56,141 nt of DNA from the NCBI GenBank assembly GCA_049966155.1, contig JBMFVE010000013.1:1-56141 (forward strand), in the 5' to 3' direction. Shown piece after piece: positions 7,923-16,987 of the stretch. The DNA comes from JBMFVE01 sp049966155 (GTDB lineage: Bacteria; Bacteroidota; Ignavibacteria; Kryptoniales; JAKASW01). The number at the start of each line of letters is the position of its first letter. The first letter of the stretch is position 1. The notes beneath the pieces were generated by a model. It ran no database searches. It was not told the DNA's origin and worked only from the letters and a program-made list of their open reading frames with translations. Made by a program: the position numbers and the translations under genes.

Positions 7923-10058
7923 CTACCTAACAAACGCCGCTGGCAGTCCACCATCGACATTAAGCACATTGCCGGTCGATTTGTTCAGAAAGCCACTTAC
8001 AAATACGTAGCAAGCATTCGCTATATCTTCAGGCTTTATAATCTCGTTCAGCAGCGTGCGTTTCGCATAGTAAGCAGGCAATTCTTCGACTGTAATTCCA
8101 TAGGCTTTCGCGCGTCCTTCTGCCCATGCGCCGCTCCAAATCTTGCTGTTGGCTATCACTGCATCAGGATTCACCACATTAACTCGTATCTTGTCCTTCC
8201 CTAATTCAGAAGCATTTAACCGGCTCAAGTGTAACTGCGCTGCCTTGGCTGATCCATAAGCTGCGTTATTCGGTCCGCTCACCAGTGCATTCTTGCTTAC
8301 TATGTTCAAAATATCTCCTCCACGAAGCGGACCTTCGGAAACATTCTGCTTACGCATCATCTCAACTGCTTTTTGTGTAACAAGGAACTGCCCCTTTACC
8401 AAAACATCATACAACAAATCCCAGTCTTTCTCTGTATGCTCCTCCAAAGGCTTGGAGATAGATAGTCCAGCACAGTTAACCACGATGTCAACACCGCCAA
8501 AAGCCAGCGCTGCCGATTCAAATGCTTTCTGCACATCTTGACTGCTGGTTACGTCAAATTCAATAGCAGTAAAGGAATCTTTGCCATATTTAGTTTCGAA
8601 CTCTTCCGCAGCGCTCTTTAGACGGTCAGCATCGTTGTCGGAGATTATTACACAAGCACCTTCACTGACAAACTTCTCAGCAATAGCTTTCCCAATCCCA
8701 CCCGCGCTGCCAGTAATTAAAGCCACTCTGCCGCTCAACGCTTTTGGCTTTGGCATTCGGGCAAGCTTTGCCTCTTCCAGAAGCCAGTATTCAATATTAA
8801 ACGCCTCCTGCCTTGGTAAGGCAACATATTCAGATATTGCTTCCGCGCCTCTCATCACGTTGATGGCGTTGATGTAAAACTCAGCTGCGACTCTGGCGGT
8901 CTGCTTGTCTTTGGCAAAAGTGAACATCCCGACACCCGGGTAGAGTATTACAACAGGATTTGGATCACGCATCGGAGGGCTGTCCGCATGTTTGCACTGG
9001 TCATAATAATCTGAGTACATCTTTCTATAAGCTTCAAACTGTGGCGCAAGTTTCTCCTTAACTGCCTCGATATCTATGCTGTCGTCTGATTTTAAATTCA
9101 GGACCAATGGACTAATCTTCGTACGCAGAAAGTGATCGGGGCAACTTGTGCCCATCTTCGCAAGCCTGTTAAGATCTCTAGAATTAACGAATTCGAGCAC
9201 ACTCTCCTCGTCGGTGAAATGTCCAACCATTCTATTATGTGAAGAGCAATATCCGCGCAGGATCGGTGCAATCTGCGCCGCTTTCTTCAGACGTTCTTCT
9301 TTTGAGGGTGGTTCCACTACGGTTCCGCCGAACACAGCCCGTTGCTTGCCTATTTTATCATTCACATACTCGGCACAGCGCTCAATGACCTCCAGAGTAT
9401 TAACGTAGCATTCATACGACGTATCACCCCACGTGAATAGTCCGTGTGATGCGAGTATCATTCCCCGTATGCCCGGGTTCTCATCAACATACCTCCTCAA
9501 CTTCAGGGCTAGATCGAATCCGGGACGCTGCCATTCTATCCACCCAACACTCCCCCCAAAGAGATCGTGTGTAATTTTCTTGCCGTCTTTTGAAGCAGCG
9601 ATAGCGATCACGGCATCAGGATGCAAGTGATCAATATGTTTGAAAGGCAGAAATCCGTGCAAGGGAGTGTCTATTGACGGGGCTTTAGATTTAAGATCGA
9701 AAATACAATAGTTGAGGAGCTGCACCATTTCATCTTCATACTCGACGCCGCGATAGATATTCTTCAGATTCCTGAGCCGATCAACGTAGAGAGCCGCCAA
9801 TCCGGCTTTCGTCATGGTTCCAAGGTCTCCCCCAGAGCCTTTGACCCACATCACCTCAGTTTCTTTTCCGGTCAGGGGATCTACTCCAGTGCTTTTGCAC
9901 GATGTGTTACCGCCCCCATAATTTGTAATTCTAAGATCTGAACCAAGTAGATTTGACCGATAAACAAGAAGGGCAATTTCATCACCGGCCAGTACCGATG
10001 CTTCGGCTTCATTCCATAAATAATTCACATGCTTAAATTTAATTTGCGATAAACTCAT
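7923..10058 (-). CDS. rhaEW: Bifunctional rhamnulose-1-phosphate aldolase / L-lactaldehyde dehydrogenase
   Basis: 711-aa two-domain enzyme. Residues ~1-420 are a class II aldolase domain (TNYGGGNTSCK, MWVKGSGGDLGTM, HIDHLHPDAVI as likely metal ligands, LASHGLFTWG). Residues ~440-711 are a short-chain dehydrogenase with a Rossmann glycine motif TGSAGGIGKA near 449, NCAGLS, a catalytic Ser near 590 and the YGSAK Tyr/Lys pair near 601. This fusion is known from other bacteria (RhaEW, B. subtilis YuxG-like): the aldolase splits rhamnulose 1-phosphate to DHAP and L-lactaldehyde, and the dehydrogenase oxidises lactaldehyde to L-lactate. With lutC and lutBA downstream, the lactate can go on to pyruvate. 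Start ATG lies 59 bp after the regulator. Confidence 0.94.
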   Translation of the reverse strand: MSLSQIKFKHVNYLWNEAEASVLAGDEIALLVYRSNLLGSDLRITNYGGGNTSCKSTGVDPLTGKETEVMWVKGSGGDLGTMTKAGLAALYVDRLRNLKNIYRGVEYEDEMVQLLNYCIFDLKSKAPSIDTPLHGFLPFKHIDHLHPDAVIAIAASKDGKKITHDLFGGSVGWIEWQRPGFDLALKLRRYVDENPGIRGMILASHGLFTWGDTSYECYVNTLEVIERCAEYVNDKIGKQRAVFGGTVVEPPSKEERLKKAAQIAPILRGYCSSHNRMVGHFTDEESVLEFVNSRDLNRLAKMGTSCPDHFLRTKISPLVLNLKSDDSIDIEAVKEKLAPQFEAYRKMYSDYYDQCKHADSPPMRDPNPVVILYPGVGMFTFAKDKQTARVAAEFYINAINVMRGAEAISEYVALPRQEAFNIEYWLLEEAKLARMPKPKALSGRVALITGSAGGIGKAIAEKFVSEGACVIISDNDADRLKSAAEEFETKYGKDSFTAIEFDVTSSQDVQKAFESAALAFGGVDIVVNCAGLSISKPLEEHTEKDWDLLYDVLVKGQFLVTQKAVEMMRKQNVSEGPLRGGDILNIVSKNALVSGPNNAAYGSAKAAQLHLSRLNASELGKDKIRVNVVNPDAVIANSKIWSGAWAEGRAKAYGITVEELPAYYAKRTLLNEIIKPEDIANACYVFVSGFLNKSTGNVLNVDGGLPAAFVR

Positions 10059-10117
10059 TTCTGCAATCTTTCGATGTTACGTTTTACGAAAACCTTTAAG
10101 TATAATTGAAAAAAAAG

Positions 10118-11200
10118 CTATACACGGGCTGCCAACACGTTCCTCTCGACTATTTCAGATTCGATCGTGATATCATCAAATTTCTCATCGGGATTGCCCG
10201 ACTCTATCATCTTAATAAGTAGGTCGGTGGCCGCCTTTCCAATCTCGATTGGTTTTTGCACAACAGTATAAAATGGTACTCCCAATCTGTACACGATATC
10301 GTTGTCACCAAACTCTCCTATGACAACATCTCCTGGGATTGACCTTTTTGAATCAAGAATCGCCTTTCCCGCACCGTAGGTAATCAAGCCTCCGATGCTT
10401 ACAATAGCATCAAATTCCAGTTTCTGGCTCAGAAGAGATATCACCTTCTTATAACTATCCTCTATACTTCGGAAGGTTTGCACGACTAACTCCGGACGAT
10501 AGGGTATCCCATTCTCCTGTAAAGCCATCTTGTATCCTTTAAACCTGTCTTTAAGAAGGGGAATCCCTGTATGCGGACCCAAAAATAATATTTGTTTCCT
10601 CCCTTCTTTGATCAGCCTGGACGTCAATTTGAACGAAGCCTCCACATCGTCTATCTTGACCGACCTAAATCCAAAACCATCCAAGCTACGGTCCCAACAG
10701 ACGACTCTGATACCCTCTTTCGCCATCCTCAGAATCAATGGATAATTGTTCTTACTTCCTGTAGCGTCCAAAAGTATTCCGTCGGCGTGTATATCGGATA
10801 AGAACTCCAGTTTTTGCTTTTCCTTAGCCTCGAGCTCGTCATGAACAAGAAAAACACATTCGTATCCTTTCTTTTCGGCCTCTTCATACATTCCTCTAAC
10901 TGCTTCAGAGAAGAAAGAAATGCGGAGATCGGGAACCAAAACACCTATTATCTTGCTTCTGTTATTGATAAGTGACCTCGCCAGCAGATTCGGTCGATAT
11001 CCGAGCTGTTCACTGACCTTCTTAACCAGTTTTTTGGTCTCGGGAGAAATATCACTGCTGTCTCGCAGTGCTTTCGAAACTGTGGCAGCCGTTACGGAGA
11101 GCACCTCTGCGACGTCCTTCAATGTTAGACGTCTAGCCCGCTGCATATCGCCTGAAGCGTTCGTCGTCGCTTTTCGTCTGCTACGGTATTTAGATCCCAT
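10118..11200 (-). CDS. LacI-family transcriptional regulator, probable rhamnose regulator
   Basis: 360-aa LacI/GalR protein. After a basic ~22-residue extension the helix-turn-helix reads LTLKDVAEVLSVTAATVSKA, followed by the hinge helix region GYRPNLLARSLINNRS. The rest is a periplasmic-binding-protein-like effector domain (IGVLVPDLRISFFSEAVRG, ILLDATGS, GDVVIGEFGDND). It is the first gene of the rhamnose run, 59 bp before rhaEW, so it is probably the pathway repressor responding to rhamnose or an intermediate (inference). An alternative start at Met19, just before the HTH, would also fit the family. The promoter region carries a perfect palindrome, suggesting autoregulation. Confidence 0.9.
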   Translation of the reverse strand: MGSKYRSRRKATTNASGDMQRARRLTLKDVAEVLSVTAATVSKALRDSSDISPETKKLVKKVSEQLGYRPNLLARSLINNRSKIIGVLVPDLRISFFSEAVRGMYEEAEKKGYECVFLVHDELEAKEKQKLEFLSDIHADGILLDATGSKNNYPLILRMAKEGIRVVCWDRSLDGFGFRSVKIDDVEASFKLTSRLIKEGRKQILFLGPHTGIPLLKDRFKGYKMALQENGIPYRPELVVQTFRSIEDSYKKVISLLSQKLEFDAIVSIGGLITYGAGKAILDSKRSIPGDVVIGEFGDNDIVYRLGVPFYTVVQKPIEIGKAATDLLIKMIESGNPDEKFDDITIESEIVERNVLAARV

Positions 11201-11224
11201 ATTATCTGAGCTCGTTAGCGTTTT

Positions 11225-11245
11225 ATATCATATCTGTTATGATAT
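11225..11245 (-). promoter_or_regulatory. Perfect 8-5-8 palindrome, candidate operator of the LacI-type regulator
   Basis: ATATCATA and TATGATAT flank TCTGT, ending 25 bp upstream of the regulator start codon. On the minus strand the right arm and its flank read TATGATATAAAA, which includes plausible -10 hexamers, so a bound protein would occlude the promoter. The arm length and symmetry suit a homodimeric repressor, although most LacI-family operators are centred on a CG step and this one is not. Confidence 0.45.
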
Positions 11246-11831
11246 GATGGAAATATGAGTCTCGGGCCGGCAAAAATCAAGGAAACGCATCGCTGTTCCT
11301 GTGTCGCTTACTTACAGCTTCGCCACCTCACTCCCACAGCAGCGGAATACGTATCTTAATCGATTGCGCAAACCTTTTCGTAATATACAATGCTGTGCCG
11401 AGTTTGTCAAGTCAAATCTGAAAAAATTCTACTTAGTATCGCAAATAATTATGGATTAGAGCTGGCTCTGCAGATCGAACATCATAGTTTTACCACGTCA
11501 AGTTAATTGTATAAAATTTTTCAGGGTTCACAAATTGGATTTGTCCAAAGGTACACCTTTCCACTTGTGCCCACATTTGTAAACGATGAACCTTAAAATC
11601 AAATACGCTGATCTCTCACATATAAGTATTTCCATCGGTTTGGTTCATTAATTTAACTCCTTTGAAGGTGCACAAAAACAGGTTGTTGAATATGTCAATC
11701 ACTAAACTATTAGCCTTCATCGCACTGCTCTTTGCTACCCCAGGCCTGAAGATCTTCTGTGTGAAAGACCAGCTGCATGGCTGATTGTAAATTGAATTGA
11801 CCATTAGCAAGTCGCCTCATATATTGTCAGG
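11246..11831. other. Gene-free gap between the regulator and the ATPase relic
   Basis: Together with the palindrome before it, this forms a 631-bp divergent gap. I see no conserved ORF. It contains an 8-bp palindrome TTGCGCAA (11364-11371) with the central CG common in LacI operators, and a 30-codon ATG reading frame at 11692-11784 that starts like a signal peptide (MSITKLLAFIALLF) but stops before any mature domain. The latter may be the stump of a deleted exported gene. No tRNA or terminator was recognised. Confidence 0.4.
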
Positions 11832-12689
11832 GTGATACCGAGAAACGCAAAAAAAATTCTCCTCTCACTGGCCAAAGGGTACCCCGTGGTTGCAATAACC
11901 GGTCCGCGCCAATCTGGAAAGTCGACGCTCGTTAAACACGTCTTTAAGAACAAGCCTTACGTAAATTTAGAGGACATTGAAACACGGGAATACGCTCAAA
12001 GCGATCCAAACGGCTTCCTTGCGCAGTTCCCGAAAGGGGCAGTTCTCGATGAAGTGCAGCGGGTTCCAGAGATTTTCTCTTAAATCCAGACTAAGGTAGA
12101 CTCAGACTATCGGGCTGGGCTATTTATCCTGACAGGCTCTCAGCAATTTGGATTGTACCAGCATATTACACAATCGCTGGCAGGTAGGGTAGCTTCTGTT
12201 GTCCTTCTCCCCTTCAGTTACGATGAGCTCCAGAAAGGAGGAGTTGCTCCAAAAAGTCTTGAGGAGCTGATTATCAAGGGGCTTTATCCTCCGATTTATG
12301 ACAGAGCACTGAATGCCTCAATATGGTATTCTAACTATGTACGAACTTACATCGAGCGCGATGTGCGTCAGATGATTCAAATCCGGGATCTCTCAACCTT
12401 TCAGCGCTTCGTTAGAATGTGTGCCGCCCGAACAGGCCAATTGCTCAACCTTTCGTCGTTAGCAAACGATTGTGGCATCACTCACAATACTGCAAGGGCA
12501 TGGGTTTCAACGTTAGAAGCCAGTTTCATACTCTATTTGCTTAAGCCCCACTTCCAGAATTTCAACAAGAAGCTGGTTAAGACGCCAAAATTGTATTTCC
12601 TTGATCCTGGTCTTGCTGCGTGGTTGCTCGGGATACAAAATCAACTTTGGATTCATCCTGCCCGGGGAGCATTGTTCGAGCAACTTTAA
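11832..12689 (+). pseudogene. Broken AAA/DUF4143-family ATPase
   Basis: Two in-frame pieces of one gene. The first (11832-12083, GTG start) carries a Walker A TGPRQSGKSTL, then VNLEDIETREYAQ and the Walker B-like GAVLDEVQRVPEIF, and ends at a TAA. The same frame continues without a gap: FILTGSQQFG, SLAGRVASVVLLPFSYDEL, YVRTYIERDVRQM, CAARTGQLLNLSSLAND and KLYFLDPGLAAWLLGI. It stops after GALFEQL, where the family normally continues for another ~100 residues. So it has one nonsense codon and a missing C-terminus. These ATPases are common accessory genes of poorly known role, often on mobile or variable segments. It is one of the few plus-strand units here. Confidence 0.85.
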
Positions 12690-12887
12690 ATTGTCCCCAG
12701 ACTATAATACCTCCCATTACCGCTACTGTTTGTACTCTGCTCCAGAGATTCCCAATCTCTTGAAATTCCACTTTAGATTTCATAACGTTTCAGAGTCTTT
12801 AGCGCCAGTCGACAAAGTGAAGACAAGACCTGACAGGAGCGGTACTGAAGGCCTGCAGTGACTAAATTCAAACGTGTGAGGGAGAAA

Positions 12888-14555
12888 ATGAAATCAATTG
12901 GCAGCCAGATTAATAAAGATATTCAGTTTCTCAAAAACGAGGATTTCCATAAAAACCAGTTGAGAAAACTCAATGCTCTCCTCAAAGAAATTGAAAAGGG
13001 GGGTGGAGAAGAATCAGCAGAGCGACAGAAGAAAAGGGGAAAAATGTTAGCCCGTGAACGGGTGACAAAACTGATAGATAAAGGTAGCAGGTTTCTTGAA
13101 TTAGGAACATACGCGGCTTATGGCCTTTACCAGGAAAGTGGCGGAGCGCCATCTGCGGGTATTATCACAGGAATTGGACAAATACATGGAAGAAATGTTG
13201 TCATAGTGGCCAATGATTCAACTGTCAAAGCGGGGTCATACTTTCCCATGACAATAAAGAAAAATCTCAGAGCACAGGAAATTGCCATTGAGAACAGACT
13301 CCCAATTGTTTACATGGTCGACTCAGCCGGGGTGTTTTTACCAATGCAGGATGAAATTTTTCCAGACAAGGAACACTTTGGAAGAATTTTCTACAACAAC
13401 GCAATAATGAGCTCAATGGGCATTCCGCAAATTGCAGCAGTAATGGGACCATGTGTGGCAGGAGGTGCTTATTTGCCAATAATGAGCGACGAGTCGATAA
13501 TAGTAGAAGGAACAGGGAGTGTTTTCCTTGCAGGTCCTCACCTTGTCAAAGCAGCAATTGGAGAAGATACAGACACTGAAACTCTCGGAGGTGCTGAAAC
13601 ACATTCGTCAATTTCAGGAATAACTGATTATAAAGTAAAATCAGATCAGGAAGCAATTGATTTAATACGAAACATTATTTCAAAGATGGGTCATACAGCT
13701 CAAGCTGGATTTGACAGGATAGACTCACGTCAACCTCTTTTCGATCCAGAAGAAATTCTTGGCATCCTCCCGACAGACCGTAGCAAACCGTACGATATGT
13801 ACGAAATACTCGCCCGTATACTGGATGGAAGCGAAATCGACGAATATAAAGCCAGCTACGGAAAGAGCATTATATGCGGATATGGAAGAATTGACGGCTG
13901 GGCAGCAGGGATAGTTGCCAATCAGCGTTTGATAACACGCGCAAGAAGGCCAGACAACAGCATGGAGATGCAAATTGGCGGAGTGATATATTCCGACAGT
14001 GCTGATAAAGCTGCCCGTTTTATTATGAACTGTAACCAGAAGAGGATTCCTCTCGTATTTTTTCAGGACGTTACAGGTTTTATGGTCGGTACCCGTGCAG
14101 AACGGGGTGGAATTATCAAAGATGGAGCAAAGATGGTCAATGCTGTAGCCAACTCAACTGTCCCGAAAATTACATTCATTGTCGGCAATTCATTTGGCGC
14201 AGGAAATTACGCCATGTGCGGCAAGGCTTATGACCCACGCTTCATCTTCGGCTGGCACTCAGCAAGGATTGCGGTAATGGGTGGCGACCAGGCAAGTCAA
14301 ACCCTTTTAAATATCCGCCTGCAGCAAATGGAACGCGATGGACGAAACATCACCCCCGAAGAACAGAAGAAACTATTAGAAGAAATTAAAACACGATACG
14401 ACACGCAAACTGAGCCTCTTTATGCAGCATCACGGCTCTGGATTGATAACATCATCTCACCGTTGGAGACAAGACAACTCATTTCCAGGTCAATTGAAAT
14501 TGCAAATTCAAACCCAATAAGTCAAAAATTTAATGTCGGTGTAATTCAGACTTGA
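12888..14555 (+). CDS. Acyl-CoA carboxylase, carboxyltransferase (beta) subunit
   Basis: About 555 aa, biotin-dependent carboxyltransferase of the propionyl-/methylcrotonyl-CoA carboxylase type. It shows REVTKL-like RERVTKLIDKGSRFLELG, SAGIITGIGQIHGR, the N-domain oxyanion region GPCVAGGAYLPIMSDE, FLAGPHLVKAA, LGGAETHSSISG, and in the C-domain VTGFMVGTRAERGGIIKDGA and NSFGAGNYAMCGKAYDPRF. The family resembles MccB/PccB, but the acyl-CoA substrate cannot be read from the sequence. The ATG at 12888 follows GAGGGAG; a GTG 10 codons upstream (12858) is the alternative. No biotin carboxylase or biotin carrier gene is in the window, so its partner must be elsewhere. The stop overlaps the next gene. 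Confidence 0.9.
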   Translation: MKSIGSQINKDIQFLKNEDFHKNQLRKLNALLKEIEKGGGEESAERQKKRGKMLARERVTKLIDKGSRFLELGTYAAYGLYQESGGAPSAGIITGIGQIHGRNVVIVANDSTVKAGSYFPMTIKKNLRAQEIAIENRLPIVYMVDSAGVFLPMQDEIFPDKEHFGRIFYNNAIMSSMGIPQIAAVMGPCVAGGAYLPIMSDESIIVEGTGSVFLAGPHLVKAAIGEDTDTETLGGAETHSSISGITDYKVKSDQEAIDLIRNIISKMGHTAQAGFDRIDSRQPLFDPEEILGILPTDRSKPYDMYEILARILDGSEIDEYKASYGKSIICGYGRIDGWAAGIVANQRLITRARRPDNSMEMQIGGVIYSDSADKAARFIMNCNQKRIPLVFFQDVTGFMVGTRAERGGIIKDGAKMVNAVANSTVPKITFIVGNSFGAGNYAMCGKAYDPRFIFGWHSARIAVMGGDQASQTLLNIRLQQMERDGRNITPEEQKKLLEEIKTRYDTQTEPLYAASRLWIDNIISPLETRQLISRSIEIANSNPISQKFNVGVIQT

Positions 14556-15211
14556 AGCAATTTAGAGCCCTCTTAATCTTTATTATGCTGAGCACGACTG
14601 GAAATAGTGCGTTTTCACAGAGCATTTTTCAACGCCTCTTCATTCCCCGCTTTGTCAGTGTAACTGCACAGCTCAGGGCTTACATTGAAAACGAAATGCA
14701 CCCTCCGGTTTTCCAGATTCAAACGGAGTTAGCAGACATTGACTCAATTTATATCAGGGCACTACAACTTTCTGAGGGGGATATTGCAACAGCCCTGTTC
14801 TCTTCATCAATGGCGGTATTGAACAGAACTGATATAAAACCAACTTTTCCATTAATTGGAGTCATAAAGCTCCCCCTCCCTTCAGAAGATTCAGCAGATG
14901 CAGCAAAGAGAATTTCTCACCTTCCTGAGTATTTTTTCCAGGACTCGCCCCACGATAAATGGGGTGACAGCGATAAGTTAGCTCACTTCTTTGGGTCCGC
15001 ATATCTTGCTTACACAACAGGTACAAAATTCATCCCTGACATTTTAGGCAATGCTGTTGAAACAGGCGAGGTGGCTCTCAAGCTCGATACAGCTGCTGAC
15101 CCCAGAGATGTCTTTGCAAACCGTCTCGGGCAAAATTTTGGAAAAATGCTTAGAAAGAATGAGGAGGTACTTCCTTCCGATTTTCTCAGGACCCGGTTTG
15201 TCAGGAAGTAA
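14552..15211 (+). CDS. Exported protein of unknown function, DUF2279/YfiM-like motif pattern
   Basis: 219 aa with a clear signal peptide (KQFRALLIFIML, cleavage near AFSQ). The start is TTG at 14552, overlapping the carboxylase TGA as TTGA; the next ATG would lose most of the signal peptide. The second half has DKWGDSDKLAHFFGSAYLAY, ETGEVALKLDT and DVFANRLGQNFGK. The order DK..H, E.GE, D..AN..G resembles DUF2279/YfiM and VanZ-like small envelope proteins (family link is inference). Its 3' end overlaps the convergent ispD gene by 11 bp. Coupling to an acyl-CoA carboxylase subunit is odd and gives no obvious function. Confidence 0.75.
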   Translation: MKQFRALLIFIMLSTTGNSAFSQSIFQRLFIPRFVSVTAQLRAYIENEMHPPVFQIQTELADIDSIYIRALQLSEGDIATALFSSSMAVLNRTDIKPTFPLIGVIKLPLPSEDSADAAKRISHLPEYFFQDSPHDKWGDSDKLAHFFGSAYLAYTTGTKFIPDILGNAVETGEVALKLDTAADPRDVFANRLGQNFGKMLRKNEEVLPSDFLRTRFVRK

Positions 15212-15884
15212 TTTTACGCAGCAGCTCAACATCCTCTTCAGTTGTAATTTTAAAATTTGGATGGCGGGCTGGAATGATTTTTACCTTGATTCCCATGATT
15301 TCCATTAACATAACTTCATCAGTCATATTGCCAATTTCTTTCACTTCACTGTAAGCCCTATCCAGCAGTTCAGTGCGAAAAATCTGAGGTGTTTGCGCAC
15401 CAAAAACTCCATCTCTATCAATTGTCTCAATAGAAAACCCTTCACTGTCACTCCTCTTTAATGTATCCTTTGCTGGTGCAGCGAGAAATGCCGCGCCATG
15501 AAGCTCTGCCCCTTTAATGACACTTTCCAGGTCTTCAATATGGAGAAGAGGACGGGCAGCGTCGTGTATACATATATAATCTTTGTCTTTCAACAACCTC
15601 CGAATTGCTCTGAAGCCATTTCTGACAGAATAAGGCCTTTCCTCCCCACCCTCTGCAAATTCCCACCTACCATTAAATGGTATATTCCTTATTGCCTTTT
15701 GAATTGCTTCTCTGTCTGACAGTTGACAGACAATACATATAACGCTTACGTCTGATAAGCTGGCAAACAGTGATGAGACATGAAATATTATAGGTTTTCC
15801 GCTAACCTCAATAAGTGGTTTATGAACACCACCCAATCGCTTCCCTGATCCAGCAGCTGCAATGATGACGCCTATATTTCTCAT
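15201..15884 (-). CDS. ispD: 2-C-methyl-D-erythritol 4-phosphate cytidylyltransferase IspD
   Basis: 227 aa, third enzyme of the MEP isoprenoid pathway, transferring CMP to methylerythritol phosphate. The nucleotide-binding N-terminus reads AAAGSGKRLGGVHKPLIEVSGKP. Other landmarks are GGEERPYSVRNGF, IHDAARPLL, PAKDTLKRSD, GVFGAQTPQIFRTELL and the C-terminal FKITTEEDVEL. It overlaps the queA stop by 4 nt (15881-15884) and converges on the exported-protein gene with an 11-bp overlap. It is the last gene of the long minus-strand operon. Confidence 0.94.
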   Translation of the reverse strand: MRNIGVIIAAAGSGKRLGGVHKPLIEVSGKPIIFHVSSLFASLSDVSVICIVCQLSDREAIQKAIRNIPFNGRWEFAEGGEERPYSVRNGFRAIRRLLKDKDYICIHDAARPLLHIEDLESVIKGAELHGAAFLAAPAKDTLKRSDSEGFSIETIDRDGVFGAQTPQIFRTELLDRAYSEVKEIGNMTDEVMLMEIMGIKVKIIPARHPNFKITTEEDVELLRKITS

Positions 15885-16921
15885 AGGATGAGCATTGCAT
15901 CTCCATAACTATAAAAACGGTATCCGTCTTTTATTGCCTTCTTATATGCACGCATCAAAAATTCATGTCCGGCAAAGGCACTTACAAGCATTATCAGAGT
16001 AGTTTCCGGGAGATGAAAATTTGTAATCAAATGATCAACCACCTTAAAATCAAATGGTGGATATATAAACTTGTCAGTCCACCCTCGATTTGCTTTTACA
16101 TGGTTATCTGTTGTAATGGAGGTTTCAAGGACACGGACAACTGAGGTGCCGACTGCAAATACACTTTTTTTAGAATCGATTGTTTCATTAATTATCTTTG
16201 CAGATTCAGGGCTTATTTCATAATACTCTGAATCCATCCTGTGCTTCGTTAAATCTTCCACCTCCACAGGCCGAAACGTCCCTATTCCGATATGAAGTAT
16301 CAGGGGCACAATCTTAACCCCTTTTTCCTCAAGTTTGTTAAGGAGTCGCTTTGTAAAATGAAGTCCCGCCGTAGGAGCCGCCACAGCTCCCACAGTCTTT
16401 GCATAAACTGTCTGGTAATCCTCCTTGTCCTGCTCTGTCGGCTCCCTTTTAATGTAATGAGGTAAAGGCATCTGACCAATTTTTTCGAGAATCTTATAAA
16501 TATCCCCTTTGTAATTAAATTTAATTGTTCTCCCCCGACTGGTGGTGTTGTCAATCACCTCTGCATAAATTCTATCATCGTCAAAGTAAATCTTATTCCC
16601 AATCCTGACCTTGCGAGCAGGTTCTACGATGACATCCCATATCCCTTCATCATGGTTTAGCTCACGTAAAAGCAGTACTTCAATTCTCGCATTGGTCTTT
16701 TCTTTCTTTCCTATAAGACGTGCCGGGAAAACCTTTGTCTCATTGACCACCAGGCAATCACCCTTTTGAAAATAATCTACAATTTGATAAAACTTTAAAT
16801 CCCGTATTTCCTGAGTCTTCCTATCAAGAACCATTAACCTCGAATGATCCCTTGGCTGAGCAGGATGCTTGGCTATCAGGTTTCTCGGCACGCTGTATTT
16901 AAAATCAGCTAACTTCATCAA
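15881..16921 (-). CDS. queA: tRNA S-adenosylmethionine ribosyltransferase-isomerase QueA
   Basis: 346 aa. QueA transfers the ribosyl part of SAM to 7-aminomethyl-7-deazaguanine in tRNA, making epoxyqueuosine. The family pattern is clear: LIAKHPAQPRDHSRLMVLDR near the N-terminus, VNETKVFPARLIGKK, EVLLLREL, PLPHYIKREP, YQTVYAKTVGAVAAPTAGLH, ILHIGIGTFRPVEVED, HRMDSEYYEIS, and the C-terminal FHLPETTLIMLVSAFAGHE. It starts MMKLADF, so the ATG one codon in (16918) is equally possible. A 120-bp gap with a strong hairpin separates it from ppdK. Confidence 0.95.
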   Translation of the reverse strand: MMKLADFKYSVPRNLIAKHPAQPRDHSRLMVLDRKTQEIRDLKFYQIVDYFQKGDCLVVNETKVFPARLIGKKEKTNARIEVLLLRELNHDEGIWDVIVEPARKVRIGNKIYFDDDRIYAEVIDNTTSRGRTIKFNYKGDIYKILEKIGQMPLPHYIKREPTEQDKEDYQTVYAKTVGAVAAPTAGLHFTKRLLNKLEEKGVKIVPLILHIGIGTFRPVEVEDLTKHRMDSEYYEISPESAKIINETIDSKKSVFAVGTSVVRVLETSITTDNHVKANRGWTDKFIYPPFDFKVVDHLITNFHLPETTLIMLVSAFAGHEFLMRAYKKAIKDGYRFYSYGDAMLIL

Positions 16922-16987
16922 TTTCTCATCCCCTGTTCAAAGTAATTGAGCGTAGGTCACTTTTTGTTATAGTAAAAGAGAGGTTGA

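Noticed and set aside
10069..10091. TTTCG...CGAAA with a 13-nt spacer upstream of rhaEW, considered as an operator
   Set aside because: Arms of only 5 bp, long spacer and no resemblance to the palindrome ahead of the regulator; likely chance.
11364..11371. TTGCGCAA palindrome with a central CG, considered as a LacI-type operator
   Set aside because: Only 8 bp, flanks not symmetric, and no second copy near the rha promoters.
11692..11784. 30-codon ORF resembling a signal peptide
   Set aside because: No mature domain and no good ribosome-binding site; at most a gene stump.
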